From a virus: a DNA stretch of 21,171 nucleotides. This document shows, in pieces, positions 5,253-10,786 of this stretch. The DNA is taken from IMG/VR virus record IMGVR_UViG_3300031707_000223, positions 1-21,171 of that record; one strand, 5' to 3'. A program made the translations under genes and the position numbers. Below the pieces are notes generated by a model, which made no database searches, was not told the origin of the DNA, and saw only the letters and a program-made list of their open reading frames with translations. Every line of letters begins with the position of its first letter. Within the stretch, counting starts at the first letter, position 1.

Positions 5253-6088
5253 CGGTTGAATGGGTCGTATTCTTGTTCAGGACTATTGTTTTCTTGATAG
5301 ACTGGGGTCTCTGCTTGCTGGCGATCCGGTTCAGGATTTTTAATATCGATAAAATCATCACTAGTTTTTATATCGTAAACTTCGTTCTTAACTTCCGACA
5401 TATTCAGCGATATATCAGATTTAACGCTATTGTCTTCCGATATAGCATTCGCAAGCTCGATTGCTTTTGGTGCAAATTTTAGCACTTTTATTAAAACCGT
5501 CTTCATCGCCATCGCGTCAAAATCGCTTTTCCAAGGACCATAATCAAATGCTTTCGAAAATTTCTTAGCGTGGCGAGTAACGGCATCTCTACTCATGACT
5601 TCAAAACCCTGACCATCTGACACGGTTTTAAATCTAGCGTAATAAAATATCGGTTCACCTGTTTGAAGTTTTGCCGGTTTGTGAATTAATTTCTGGTCCA
5701 TTCCTAATTCATATTCGAAAATATCCTCTTGATAAACACAATGCGCGGATATTTCCCTAAATGATTTTGTTCTATTCGCTAAATCTATCAATCCTTGATA
5801 GCCAATTTGGAAGTTCGCTTTTTTACCATAGGGGATTATATACGCTTGTCCCAGTGGTGTATTAGGTTCTAATCCTAATTGGGCTGAATTCATCACAGCG
5901 GCAAGGATCGACATTGAATCACACTCTTTTAACTTCGGATTGCTGTTGTATGCTGTCAGCGCAATCCGAAGCATTCTGTCTGATGTCATATGTTTCGGTA
6001 TTGCCATTTCAATCTGACCTTTCATCGAGATCAATAGCTCCTGAAAGGTTTTCGGTTTATTTGTATTGCTGACTAGTGAATTGCTCAT
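5249..6088 (-). CDS. recT: RecT-family single-strand annealing protein
   Basis: This 279-aa protein anneals complementary single strands and works with a 5'-3' exonuclease in phage recombination. Seen here: MTSDRMLRIALTAYNSNPKL, then ILAAVMNSAQLGLEPNTPLG, the YIIPYG...FQIGYQGLIDLA core, and GPWKSDFDAMAMKTVLIKVL followed by FAPK, all hallmark segments of RecT. The ATG at 6086-6088 is chosen because AAAGGAG lies 8 bases upstream; a further in-frame ATG at 6106 would place that ribosome site inside the gene. It overlaps the DUF1351 stop (ATGA). The partner exonuclease YqaJ is encoded divergently at 7152. The last 50 residues are acidic and disordered, a typical RecT tail. Confidence 0.93.
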   Translation of the reverse strand: MSNSLVSNTNKPKTFQELLISMKGQIEMAIPKHMTSDRMLRIALTAYNSNPKLKECDSMSILAAVMNSAQLGLEPNTPLGQAYIIPYGKKANFQIGYQGLIDLANRTKSFREISAHCVYQEDIFEYELGMDQKLIHKPAKLQTGEPIFYYARFKTVSDGQGFEVMSRDAVTRHAKKFSKAFDYGPWKSDFDAMAMKTVLIKVLKFAPKAIELANAISEDNSVKSDISLNMSEVKNEVYDIKTSDDFIDIKNPEPDRQQAETPVYQENNSPEQEYDPFNR

Positions 6089-7050
6089 GAAATTGCTCCT
6101 TTGCATTTACTACATTCGTTTTTTGATGCACCTTTGAATTCAATTTTCTTCACGATTAGAATCATTTTTAATTGCTCTACGTCTATACTATTTACAAGGA
6201 CTTGAAGAGTCACCCAACGTTTAGGGTTTGGGTTTGGATCTGCATTTATATCTGCAACTGGTTCATTTATTGACACAACGGCTGAATTTGTTTCAGGTTT
6301 GAATTCTGGAACATCCGCAAATTCTGAAATTGCGTCTTTAAGTCTTTGCTTTTCTTCCTGTTCTTTTTTTGACGCTTCAAGTTGCAGTCTCTTGACTTCC
6401 TTTTCTTCAGCAATGCGTTTTTGTCTTTCTTGTTCCTCTAGTACTTGTTTCTTGGTATATTCTAGTTCTTGCCGTTTTTTTAAGGCTTCCGATAAACTAA
6501 AATTCTCATAGTAAACTTTCATAATCAAATCTTCTGATTCAGATTGAAAATCTTTGATTGATTGAATTTCATCCTGGACTTTTTGAATTGAACCTTGAAT
6601 TGATTCCTGAATTGATTTAAAACTTTCAGTCTTATTCAACCATTTTTCATTGAAAAATCTATCCAGCTTTAAACCTGGCACATTGCAGACCGATAAGAAA
6701 AAACTTTCGATTTCTTTTTGCTTGCTTACTTTTCGTGCAGTTTCAAATTTTTCGAGTTGATCATCAAGACACTTGATCGGCTCGTTTATCATATCGATTA
6801 ACTCGTTTATTTTCGCTTTAAATTCATTGACCGGAATTACATATTCATTTGTAATTCGTTTCATCTCATCTTTTAAAGCTCCTGCCAGTTTATTTAGCGT
6901 TGCTCTATCCTGTTTGTACTCTGGTATTTTTTCTTCAATCACAACTAAATTCTGGTAGTTCTCAAGTCTAGCTTTTAAATCAATTTTTAATTCCTCAAAA
7001 TTGAAATTAACTGCTGGTGTAACTATCGGTTGTACGATAAGTTCTAACAA
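6085..7050 (-). CDS. DUF1351-like coiled-coil protein of the recombination module
   Basis: This 321-aa protein starts with TTG (7048-7050) preceded by GGGAGA at good spacing. Residues about 20-240 are nearly all helix with heptads: NFEELKIDLKARLENYQ, the DRATLNKLAGALKDEMKRI segment, and a long charged coiled coil (KKQVLEEQERQKRIAEEKEV). This matches the DUF1351 proteins that sit beside RecT and YqaJ in many phages. Residues 250-290 are a Pro/Asn/Ala-rich linker, followed by a small domain with RWVTLQVLV and an end containing CSKC. Function in the family is unsettled; a role in recombination or as a nuclease partner is inferred from gene position. It is first in the leftward transcript. Confidence 0.75.
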   Translation of the reverse strand: MLELIVQPIVTPAVNFNFEELKIDLKARLENYQNLVVIEEKIPEYKQDRATLNKLAGALKDEMKRITNEYVIPVNEFKAKINELIDMINEPIKCLDDQLEKFETARKVSKQKEIESFFLSVCNVPGLKLDRFFNEKWLNKTESFKSIQESIQGSIQKVQDEIQSIKDFQSESEDLIMKVYYENFSLSEALKKRQELEYTKKQVLEEQERQKRIAEEKEVKRLQLEASKKEQEEKQRLKDAISEFADVPEFKPETNSAVVSINEPVADINADPNPNPKRWVTLQVLVNSIDVEQLKMILIVKKIEFKGASKNECSKCKGAIS

Positions 7051-7095
7051 TTTTTTATCTCCCGTCTTTTTTTTGATTTGTGAACTTAAACACTA

Positions 7096-7107
7096 ATACA
7101 ATTGTAT
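7096..7107. promoter_or_regulatory. 12-bp palindrome, candidate operator over the leftward -10
   Basis: ATACAATTGTAT is a perfect palindrome covering the -10 box of the leftward promoter. It consists of half-sites ATACAA and TTGTAT, the same half-sites that form palindromes at 10755-10770 and 17877-17890 in the opposite order. A protein bound here would block the leftward early transcript. Confidence 0.5.
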
Positions 7108-7129
7108 ATCTAATGATTGAAAAAATCAA
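7101..7129 (-). promoter_or_regulatory. Leftward early promoter
   Basis: On the minus strand TTGATT (7124-7129), a 17-base spacer and TACAAT (7101-7106) form a good sigma70-type promoter. Predicted start is near 7094, giving a leader of about 45 bases before the TTG start of the DUF1351 gene. The -35 boxes of this and the rightward promoter interlock within TTGA-AAAAA-TCAA (7117-7129). Confidence 0.7.
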
Positions 7130-7145
7130 CTGTTTAATGTATGAT
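7117..7145 (+). promoter_or_regulatory. Rightward promoter giving a leaderless YqaJ mRNA
   Basis: TTGAAA (7117-7122), 17-base spacer, TATGAT (7140-7145). The expected transcription start, 7 bases past the -10, falls at 7152, exactly the A of the best YqaJ start codon. There is no ribosome site before that ATG, which fits leaderless translation. The promoter overlaps the leftward promoter by 13 bp. Confidence 0.7.
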
Positions 7146-7151
7146 TATTTT

Positions 7152-7784
7152 ATGGAAATTAAAAACGAAATAGATTGGTTGGAATGGCGAAAATCTGGTA
7201 TAGGTGGAAGTGATTGTGCTGCTATATTAGGATTGTCCCCGTATATGACAAATGTGGAATTATGGGAACAAAAAGTACTCGGTAAGAAAAAATCTATGAA
7301 AGGGAAGGAAAGCGTTCTGCAACGTGGTCACGATTTCGAACCGTTGATTATAAAAATGTTCGCTCTGGAACATCCCCAATTCGAGGTCACGAGCTCCCCT
7401 TACGATTTGTTTGTGCATCCTGAATACGAATACATCTTAGGGTCAACCGATGCACGTTTAAAATGCGTTGAAACTGGAAAATTAGGCGTATTGGAAATAA
7501 AGTATGTCCAGATTGGAAATTCTCAGCAGAAGCTAAATTGGCAGGATAGCATACCGCAATATTATTATTGTCAGATCCTTCACTATCTTGCTTGCTCCGG
7601 TTTAACTTTTGCAATTTTGAAGGCTAGATTTAACCAGAATGGATTTTTCTACGAAAAAGAATACAGGTTTGAAAGGTCAGAACATCAGGAATCAATTGAT
7701 TTTCTGATTCAAAAAGAAGTCGAGTTCTGGAATAAATACGTGTTAACTGGCATTAAACCACCGCTGGTTTTGCCACAAATTTAA
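7152..7784 (+). CDS. YqaJ-type (lambda exonuclease-fold) recombination nuclease
   Basis: This 210-aa protein degrades one DNA strand to feed RecT. The N-terminus WLEWRKSGIGGSDCAAILGL is the YqaJ hallmark, followed by RGHDFEP. Active-site residues of the PD-(D/E)xK fold are seen as D100 in GSTDARL and E115/K117 in LEIK; Q141 in YYYCQILHY corresponds to the conserved motif Gln. The ATG at 7152 is preferred over an upstream in-frame GTG (7080) because homologues start shortly before W-L-x-x-R and because the promoter places the mRNA start there. The upstream option would add 24 residues of unlike sequence. Early, divergent from recT. Length is normal for the family. Confidence 0.88.
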   Translation: MEIKNEIDWLEWRKSGIGGSDCAAILGLSPYMTNVELWEQKVLGKKKSMKGKESVLQRGHDFEPLIIKMFALEHPQFEVTSSPYDLFVHPEYEYILGSTDARLKCVETGKLGVLEIKYVQIGNSQQKLNWQDSIPQYYYCQILHYLACSGLTFAILKARFNQNGFFYEKEYRFERSEHQESIDFLIQKEVEFWNKYVLTGIKPPLVLPQI

Positions 7785-7800
7785 AAAGATTGGATGAAAT

Positions 7801-7986
7801 ATGAAACTTACTGATTTTGACAACTCGGATTTGATTTGCTTAAGAGATGATGATATTGACACAGATACTTATAAGGTTTTCAAGGCTAACGGTTCTTTAA
7901 TGCTTTTAAATCTGGAAACAAAATTTTATGTTCAAGATTTTTTTAAAATGAATCGTGATGATTGGAAAAAAAGAAGAAATGTATAG
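7801..7986 (+). CDS. Acidic 61-aa hypothetical protein
   Basis: The ATG lies 16 bases after the YqaJ stop; the motif AGATTGGA (7787-7794) stands 6 bases before it in place of a usual ribosome site. The N-terminal 25 residues are very acidic (FDNSDLICLRDDDIDTDTY) and the end is basic (DDWKKRRNV). No domain is recognised. It overlaps the next gene by 8 bases, so the run YqaJ, 61-aa, 45-aa, methyltransferase is one rightward unit. The acidic surface could mimic DNA, but there is no further evidence. Confidence 0.6.
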   Translation: MKLTDFDNSDLICLRDDDIDTDTYKVFKANGSLMLLNLETKFYVQDFFKMNRDDWKKRRNV

Positions 7987-8116
7987 AGACGACTTCGATC
8001 CATATGAAATAATTTGGATTTATACCAATACAGAAAATAAAATTACTCACTGGAAACCAGTTGTTTATTTGTTTGATTTGATGTTGGAATTTAATTGTTT
8101 TAAGATTGGGATATAA
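7979..8116 (+). CDS. Hypothetical 45-aa protein
   Basis: ATG at 7979-7981 lies within the end of the 61-aa gene, with an AGAAG stretch upstream, and TAA at 8114-8116 ends one base before the methyltransferase ATG. The protein begins MYRDDFDPYEIIWIYTNTEN and is rich in aromatics (Trp, Tyr, Phe), with a hydrophobic C-terminal half (VVYLFDLMLEFNCF) too mixed for a clear membrane helix. Not recognised. Tight packing on both sides is the main reason to accept it. Confidence 0.5.
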   Translation: MYRDDFDPYEIIWIYTNTENKITHWKPVVYLFDLMLEFNCFKIGI

Positions 8117-8117
8117 A

Positions 8118-8729
8118 ATGATAACAGAAGAAATGCTAGAAAATTTAATACCGTTAAATGATTTTCCTGAATATGATATTTGTGATTTATCAGCTATACA
8201 CGATCGGGATTCTTTTATTGATAATCATGGCATATTCGGATTACCTTGTAAGGAGTTTTTTGAATACATAGTATCTAATTATGGCGATTATAAGACCGTG
8301 TATGATATAGGTTGCGGGTGCGGTTATCTTAGCTACGGATTAAAAAAAACTAATCCTGATTTAAATGTAATCGCTGTTGATAATTTTAAATCATCTTACA
8401 GATATAAATCATCTTACAGATATAAATACCTTAATGAATTTCGATTATGGCATCCTATTATAGACAACGTTGATTTTAAATCGATTAAAAATAGTTTGGT
8501 TATAACTAATTGGTGTGGTTATCAAAGTCACTTAGCTTATAATATTGCTAGATCCTTATTTAAAACCAATAAACTTATTTATATAGGAGAACATCAAGGG
8601 GGTTGTACTGCAAGCGATAAACTTTTTGATAATTTTGCAGTTAATGAAATTCCTGCGCCTTGGTTTTCTTGGAAATTTATTTATGATCAGGTTTTTGAGG
8701 TTGTTTTGAAACGAATAAATATAAAATGA
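8118..8729 (+). CDS. Class I SAM-dependent methyltransferase-like protein
   Basis: This 203-aa protein has motif I VYDIGCGCGYLSYGL (residues 61-75) and the acidic end of strand 2 in VIAVDNF (84-90), the SAM-binding layout of Rossmann methyltransferases. Residues 132-145 (LVITNWCGYQSHL) may be the strand-4 motif in modified form. No target domain is visible, so the substrate (DNA, RNA, protein or small molecule) is unknown. ATG 8118 is used because AGATTGGG stands 7 bases before it; an in-frame TTG at 8106 would fall inside the preceding gene. A tandem 18-base duplication gives KSSYRY twice just after the SAM motif. Last gene before the terminator at 8909. Confidence 0.65.
   Translation: MITEEMLENLIPLNDFPEYDICDLSAIHDRDSFIDNHGIFGLPCKEFFEYIVSNYGDYKTVYDIGCGCGYLSYGLKKTNPDLNVIAVDNFKSSYRYKSSYRYKYLNEFRLWHPIIDNVDFKSIKNSLVITNWCGYQSHLAYNIARSLFKTNKLIYIGEHQGGCTASDKLFDNFAVNEIPAPWFSWKFIYDQVFEVVLKRINIK
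8388..8423 (+). repeat. 18-base tandem duplication inside the methyltransferase gene
   Basis: AAATCATCTTACAGATAT is repeated exactly and directly (8388-8405, 8406-8423) and continues with AAAT. The frame is kept and six residues (KSSYRY) are doubled. Perfect identity suggests a recent slippage event. Confidence 0.9.
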
Positions 8730-8908
8730 GGTTAAATTTTCGCCCGTTTTCCGTTTCCGTTATGCTGAAAATGCTCAAAACTGGATTGATGAAATTTGAA
8801 TTGTTGTTTCGAAATTGATATTTTTTGAAGAAATGAAGTTGAGAATTATTACAAACTAAAAATAGTTATAATTTAGCGTCAATATGCATATTTTCATGTT
8901 ATAGCAAA
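8730..8908. other. Intergenic stretch without a supported gene
   Basis: Between the methyltransferase and the terminator I see no convincing gene. It holds a perfect 12-bp palindrome AATATGCATATT (8881-8892) and a TATAAT (8867-8872, rightward) without a good -35. A rightward start there would yield only a roughly 50-base RNA ending at the terminator; this is not supported enough to call. Confidence 0.5.
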
Positions 8909-8930
8909 AAGCCCTGAATAATCAGGGCTT
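8909..8930. terminator. Bidirectional intrinsic terminator between convergent units
   Basis: AAGCCCTGA and TCAGGGCTT form a perfect 9-bp stem with loop ATAA. Leftward it is followed by TTTTTGC and rightward by AATTTTAAT, so it can end both the small-gene unit from the right and the YqaJ-methyltransferase unit from the left. Confidence 0.8.
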
Positions 8931-8948
8931 AATTTTAATAAATTGCTT

Positions 8949-9128
8949 CTATATGCGTTCCCCTCGTATAAATCTGTGCTCCTTGTAGAATTCTGCGATA
9001 GTCCTGATTTTGTCAGCTCTGGATATGCCTTCGATTGAATCAATGTAGTTGATAAATTCAGGTTCCAAGCAAATACAAATCGTTTTCGTGGTGCGTGTGT
9101 CCAAATATCGTTTTTTTACTTTTTGCAT
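8949..9128 (-). CDS. Second ribbon-helix-helix protein
   Basis: ATG at 9126-9128 is preceded by GGAGG at ideal spacing. The 59 residues show a basic N-terminal arm (MQKVKKRYLDTRTTK), strand TICICLEP, helix EFINYIDSIEG, turn ISRAD and helix KIRTIAEFYKEHRF, the RHH fold of CopG/Arc-type repressors. It is the last gene of the leftward small-gene unit, next to the terminator. It differs from the RHH protein at 5034 in length and helix sequence, so it likely has its own operator. Candidate targets are the palindromes near the start of its unit (9922-9931) or the TTGTAT sites. Confidence 0.68.
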   Translation of the reverse strand: MQKVKKRYLDTRTTKTICICLEPEFINYIDSIEGISRADKIRTIAEFYKEHRFIRGERI

Positions 9129-9217
9129 TTCTTTACCTCCAAATTTTCAGATAATTTTATGAATAGAATCCCTTTTAAGAATTCTGAGTTACTTTGAGGC
9201 TTTATTTTATTGCTCAT
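9116..9217 (-). CDS. Hypothetical 33-aa protein
   Basis: ATG at 9215-9217 follows an AAGGAG site and shares ATGA with the stop of the 47-aa gene; its TAA lies 13 bases inside the RHH gene. The protein begins MSNKIKPQSNSEFLKGILFI and ends Lys-rich (LEVKKCKK). It may serve mainly to couple translation between its neighbours. Not recognised. Confidence 0.45.
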   Translation of the reverse strand: MSNKIKPQSNSEFLKGILFIKLSENLEVKKCKK

Positions 9218-9357
9218 ATTTCGATTAACTCCTTGCTCTCAACCAGCATGGAAAAAGCCTCTTCTGGACTCATTCCCTCGAAATTCAAAGTTTTTAACCA
9301 AGAATTTCTTGACGCGTAAAAATAATTTTTGTTCCTAAACATTCTTGCATCAAACAT
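9214..9357 (-). CDS. Hypothetical 47-aa protein
   Basis: ATG at 9355-9357 is preceded by GGGAGA. The sequence MFDARMFRNKNYFYASRNSW is followed by FEGMSPEEAFSMLVESKELI, an acidic helix typical of small helical phage proteins. It overlaps the next gene by ATGA. Function unknown. It lies in a leftward run of five genes of under 100 residues each, the usual profile of phage host-takeover or regulatory genes. Confidence 0.55.
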   Translation of the reverse strand: MFDARMFRNKNYFYASRNSWLKTLNFEGMSPEEAFSMLVESKELIEI

Positions 9358-9400
9358 TTTTCAATCTCCCATTTTAATTTTTTCAATCCTCAGCAAGGCT

Positions 9401-9694
9401 TTAATATGAAAAATTCCAAGTTCCAGAAATATCAAATCTATTCTTGTAATTAAATTCTAAAATGTATATTTTAGAATTCACGTCTATAATAGTAATTTGC
9501 AAATCTCCATCCTTTACATTACAAATTTGCGTTATTAATCCACTATAAATTTCGACACCCTTGTATATTTTCACACTGTCGAAACTTGAAAAGTCATCTA
9601 TCCCATCACTTTCCAATTTGTCAAATAGCGTTACAAATACGCTATTTTTAATAAAAAAATCAATACCATCAATTTTTTGTATTTTAATCTCCAA
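9401..9694 (-). CDS. Hypothetical 97-aa protein, non-ATG start
   Basis: The frame contains no ATG. The best start is TTG at 9692-9694, within the motif AGATTGGA that elsewhere precedes start codons; AAGGA lies about 17 bases upstream. The product is mostly beta (KIYKGVEIYSGLITQICNV, then LQITIIDVNSKIYILEF) with an acidic middle (KLESDGIDDFSSFDS) and ends GTWNFSY. Not recognised. The hairpin at 9719-9742 stands upstream in the mRNA. Weak initiation signals suggest low or regulated translation. Confidence 0.55.
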   Translation of the reverse strand: MEIKIQKIDGIDFFIKNSVFVTLFDKLESDGIDDFSSFDSVKIYKGVEIYSGLITQICNVKDGDLQITIIDVNSKIYILEFNYKNRFDISGTWNFSY

Positions 9695-9718
9695 TCTTTT
9701 AATTTGTAAATCCTTAAG

Positions 9719-9742
9719 CAGTACCCGAACAATCGGGTACTG
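9719..9742 (-). other. Perfect intergenic hairpin
   Basis: CAGTACCCGA and TCGGGTACTG pair over 10 bp with a 4-base loop. It lies between the 38-aa and 97-aa genes. Neither side carries a T-run, so it is not a clear terminator. In the leftward mRNA it is followed by CTTAAGGATT, close to the ribosome-site region of the 97-aa gene. Confidence 0.6.
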
Positions 9743-9750
9743 GGAAAGAT

Positions 9751-9867
9751 TTAGTTAATTACAAACGTTGCTTTAGCTTCATCTAAACTGGTTTCTTCAT
9801 CGGCAGCCATCTGCTGCCATACCGTTAATATTGTACCAGTAAATTCATTCTCGTAATTAATCTCCAT
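9751..9867 (-). CDS. Hypothetical 38-aa acidic protein
   Basis: ATG at 9865-9867 is 7 bases after AGATTGGA, the non-standard motif seen before other starts here; TAA is at 9751-9753. The protein starts MEINYENEFTGTILTVWQQM and continues AADEETSLDEAKATF. It is the first gene of the leftward small-gene unit. Not recognised. Length and lack of an AGGAG site keep confidence moderate. Confidence 0.45.
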   Translation of the reverse strand: MEINYENEFTGTILTVWQQMAADEETSLDEAKATFVIN

Positions 9868-9894
9868 TTTTTTTTCCAATCTTTTATTATTTTT

Positions 9895-9911
9895 CAGCGG
9901 TTAAACCGCTG
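9895..9911. other. Short GC-rich hairpin in the leader of the small-gene unit
   Basis: CAGCGG and CCGCTG pair around TTAAA in otherwise AT-rich DNA. In the leftward mRNA it would lie about 30 bases past the predicted start and upstream of the 38-aa gene. Rightward it is followed by TTTC only, a poor terminator. Confidence 0.4.
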
Positions 9912-9945
9912 TTTCAATCTGATAGTACTATTATCTCATGATTTG

Positions 9946-9951
9946 ATTATA
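9946..9951 (-). promoter_or_regulatory. Candidate -10 box for the leftward small-gene unit
   Basis: TATAAT on the minus strand, perfect consensus. The -35 region (ATTAAA/TTAAAT at 16-17 bases spacing) is poor. Predicted start near 9939. A 10-bp palindrome ATAGTACTAT (9922-9931) lies just past the start and could be an operator. Confidence 0.4.
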
Positions 9952-10029
9952 TAACCAAGTGTTTTTTATTTAATATTTAAACTGATTTTTTCTATCTATT
10001 TGAATGTTGTTCATAATTAAATCAATTCT

Positions 10030-10053
10030 GCTCACCTTATTAATAAGGTGAGC
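10030..10053. promoter_or_regulatory. 24-bp perfect palindrome with iteron half-sites
   Basis: Each 12-base arm starts GCTCACCT and the arms meet at TTAATAA-type centre. It contains TCACCT and AGGTGA, the iteron half-sites, in outward order. It lies 45 bases before the small terminase gene. The rightward flank ATTTCTTTGTTT is a weak T-run, so it could end rightward transcription, but no rightward gene needs a terminator here. An operator or initiator-binding role is at least as likely. Confidence 0.55.
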
Positions 10054-10097
10054 ATTTCTTTGTTTACTTTTATTCCAAAATATGGTAAGAATTGAAT

Positions 10098-10667
10098 ATG
10101 GAAGAGAAGAAACCAACTAGAAAAAAAACTTCGGGTAAAGCAAAAAAAAGACTTCCTAAAAAACCTACTCCTGAAAAGTTTAAACCTCACAATATTAAGT
10201 CAGCACAAAAAAAAGCAACTGGTAGACCATTAATATTTAAACCTGAATTTGTTGAACAGGTATATAGGTTATGCTTGCTTAATAAGGATATAACAGAGGC
10301 TGAAATGGCTGATTTCTTTTTTGTTGATACAAATACAATCGCATTATGGAAATCGCAATACAAAGAGTTTATGGACGCTGTTACAGAAGGCAAGCAAAAC
10401 GCTGATTTACAAGTTGTAAATGGGATGTTCCAAAATGCCTTGGGATTTTACAAAAAGGTTGAGAAGCCGGTAAGCACAGTTTCAGGTGTTGAAATCGTTG
10501 AGTATATGCAATATTTCCCTCCAAATTTAGCAGCTCAAAAATTCATTTTAAATTCACGACATTCAAAATTATGGACTGAAAAAACAGCAATTGAACATTC
10601 CGGTGAAATGTCGATAGGTTCATCTTTGGAAGAGGCACGTAAGAGAATTAAGGATTCTGATTCTTAA
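10098..10667 (+). CDS. terS: Terminase small subunit
   Basis: This 189-aa protein lies just upstream of the large terminase. It has a Lys-rich N-terminal tail (about 1-45), a GRP turn, then helices LNKDITEAEMADFFFVDTNT and IALWKSQYKEFMDAVTEGK, the helix-turn-helix of small terminases that bind pac or cos DNA. The middle NADLQVVNGMFQNALGF and the later NLAAQKFILNSRHSKLW match the oligomerisation part and the conserved N-R..-W ending of the family. It uses ATG 10098; a TTG two codons upstream is less likely. No AGGAG site is visible. First gene of the late unit. Confidence 0.85.
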   Translation: MEEKKPTRKKTSGKAKKRLPKKPTPEKFKPHNIKSAQKKATGRPLIFKPEFVEQVYRLCLLNKDITEAEMADFFFVDTNTIALWKSQYKEFMDAVTEGKQNADLQVVNGMFQNALGFYKKVEKPVSTVSGVEIVEYMQYFPPNLAAQKFILNSRHSKLWTEKTAIEHSGEMSIGSSLEEARKRIKDSDS

Positions 10668-10754
10668 CCCTTACATTACTATTCATCACACATCAAAAAT
10701 CGATTCTGGAGCACCTCACAACACGCTTTGATTATAATTATTACAAATTAGGCT

Positions 10755-10778
10755 ATTTGTATATACAAATGTTATAAT
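10755..10778 (+). promoter_or_regulatory. 16-bp palindrome plus -10 box: late promoter for terL
   Basis: ATTTGTATATACAAAT (10755-10770) is a perfect palindrome followed at 10773-10778 by TATAAT. No -35 box exists at the right distance; the palindrome takes its place, so a bound activator is plausible. The predicted start (about 10785) is 2 bases before the terL ATG, which has no ribosome site, again suggesting a leaderless message. Confidence 0.55.
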
Positions 10779-10786
10779 TCAATATT

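Noticed and set aside
5164-5361. 65-aa minus-strand frame across the RecT/RHH junction
   Set aside because: It lies inside the ends of two well-supported genes in another frame, with no ribosome site and no recognisable content.
5072-5482. 136-aa plus-strand frame opposite recT
   Set aside because: Antisense to the conserved RecT C-terminal region, with no initiation signals.
7080-7151. 24-residue N-terminal extension of YqaJ from GTG 7080
   Set aside because: It spans both promoters, has no ribosome site and lies before the conserved W-L-x-x-R opening of the family.
8867-8930. Small RNA from TATAAT to the terminator at 8909
   Set aside because: No acceptable -35 box and the terminator has its own role between convergent genes.
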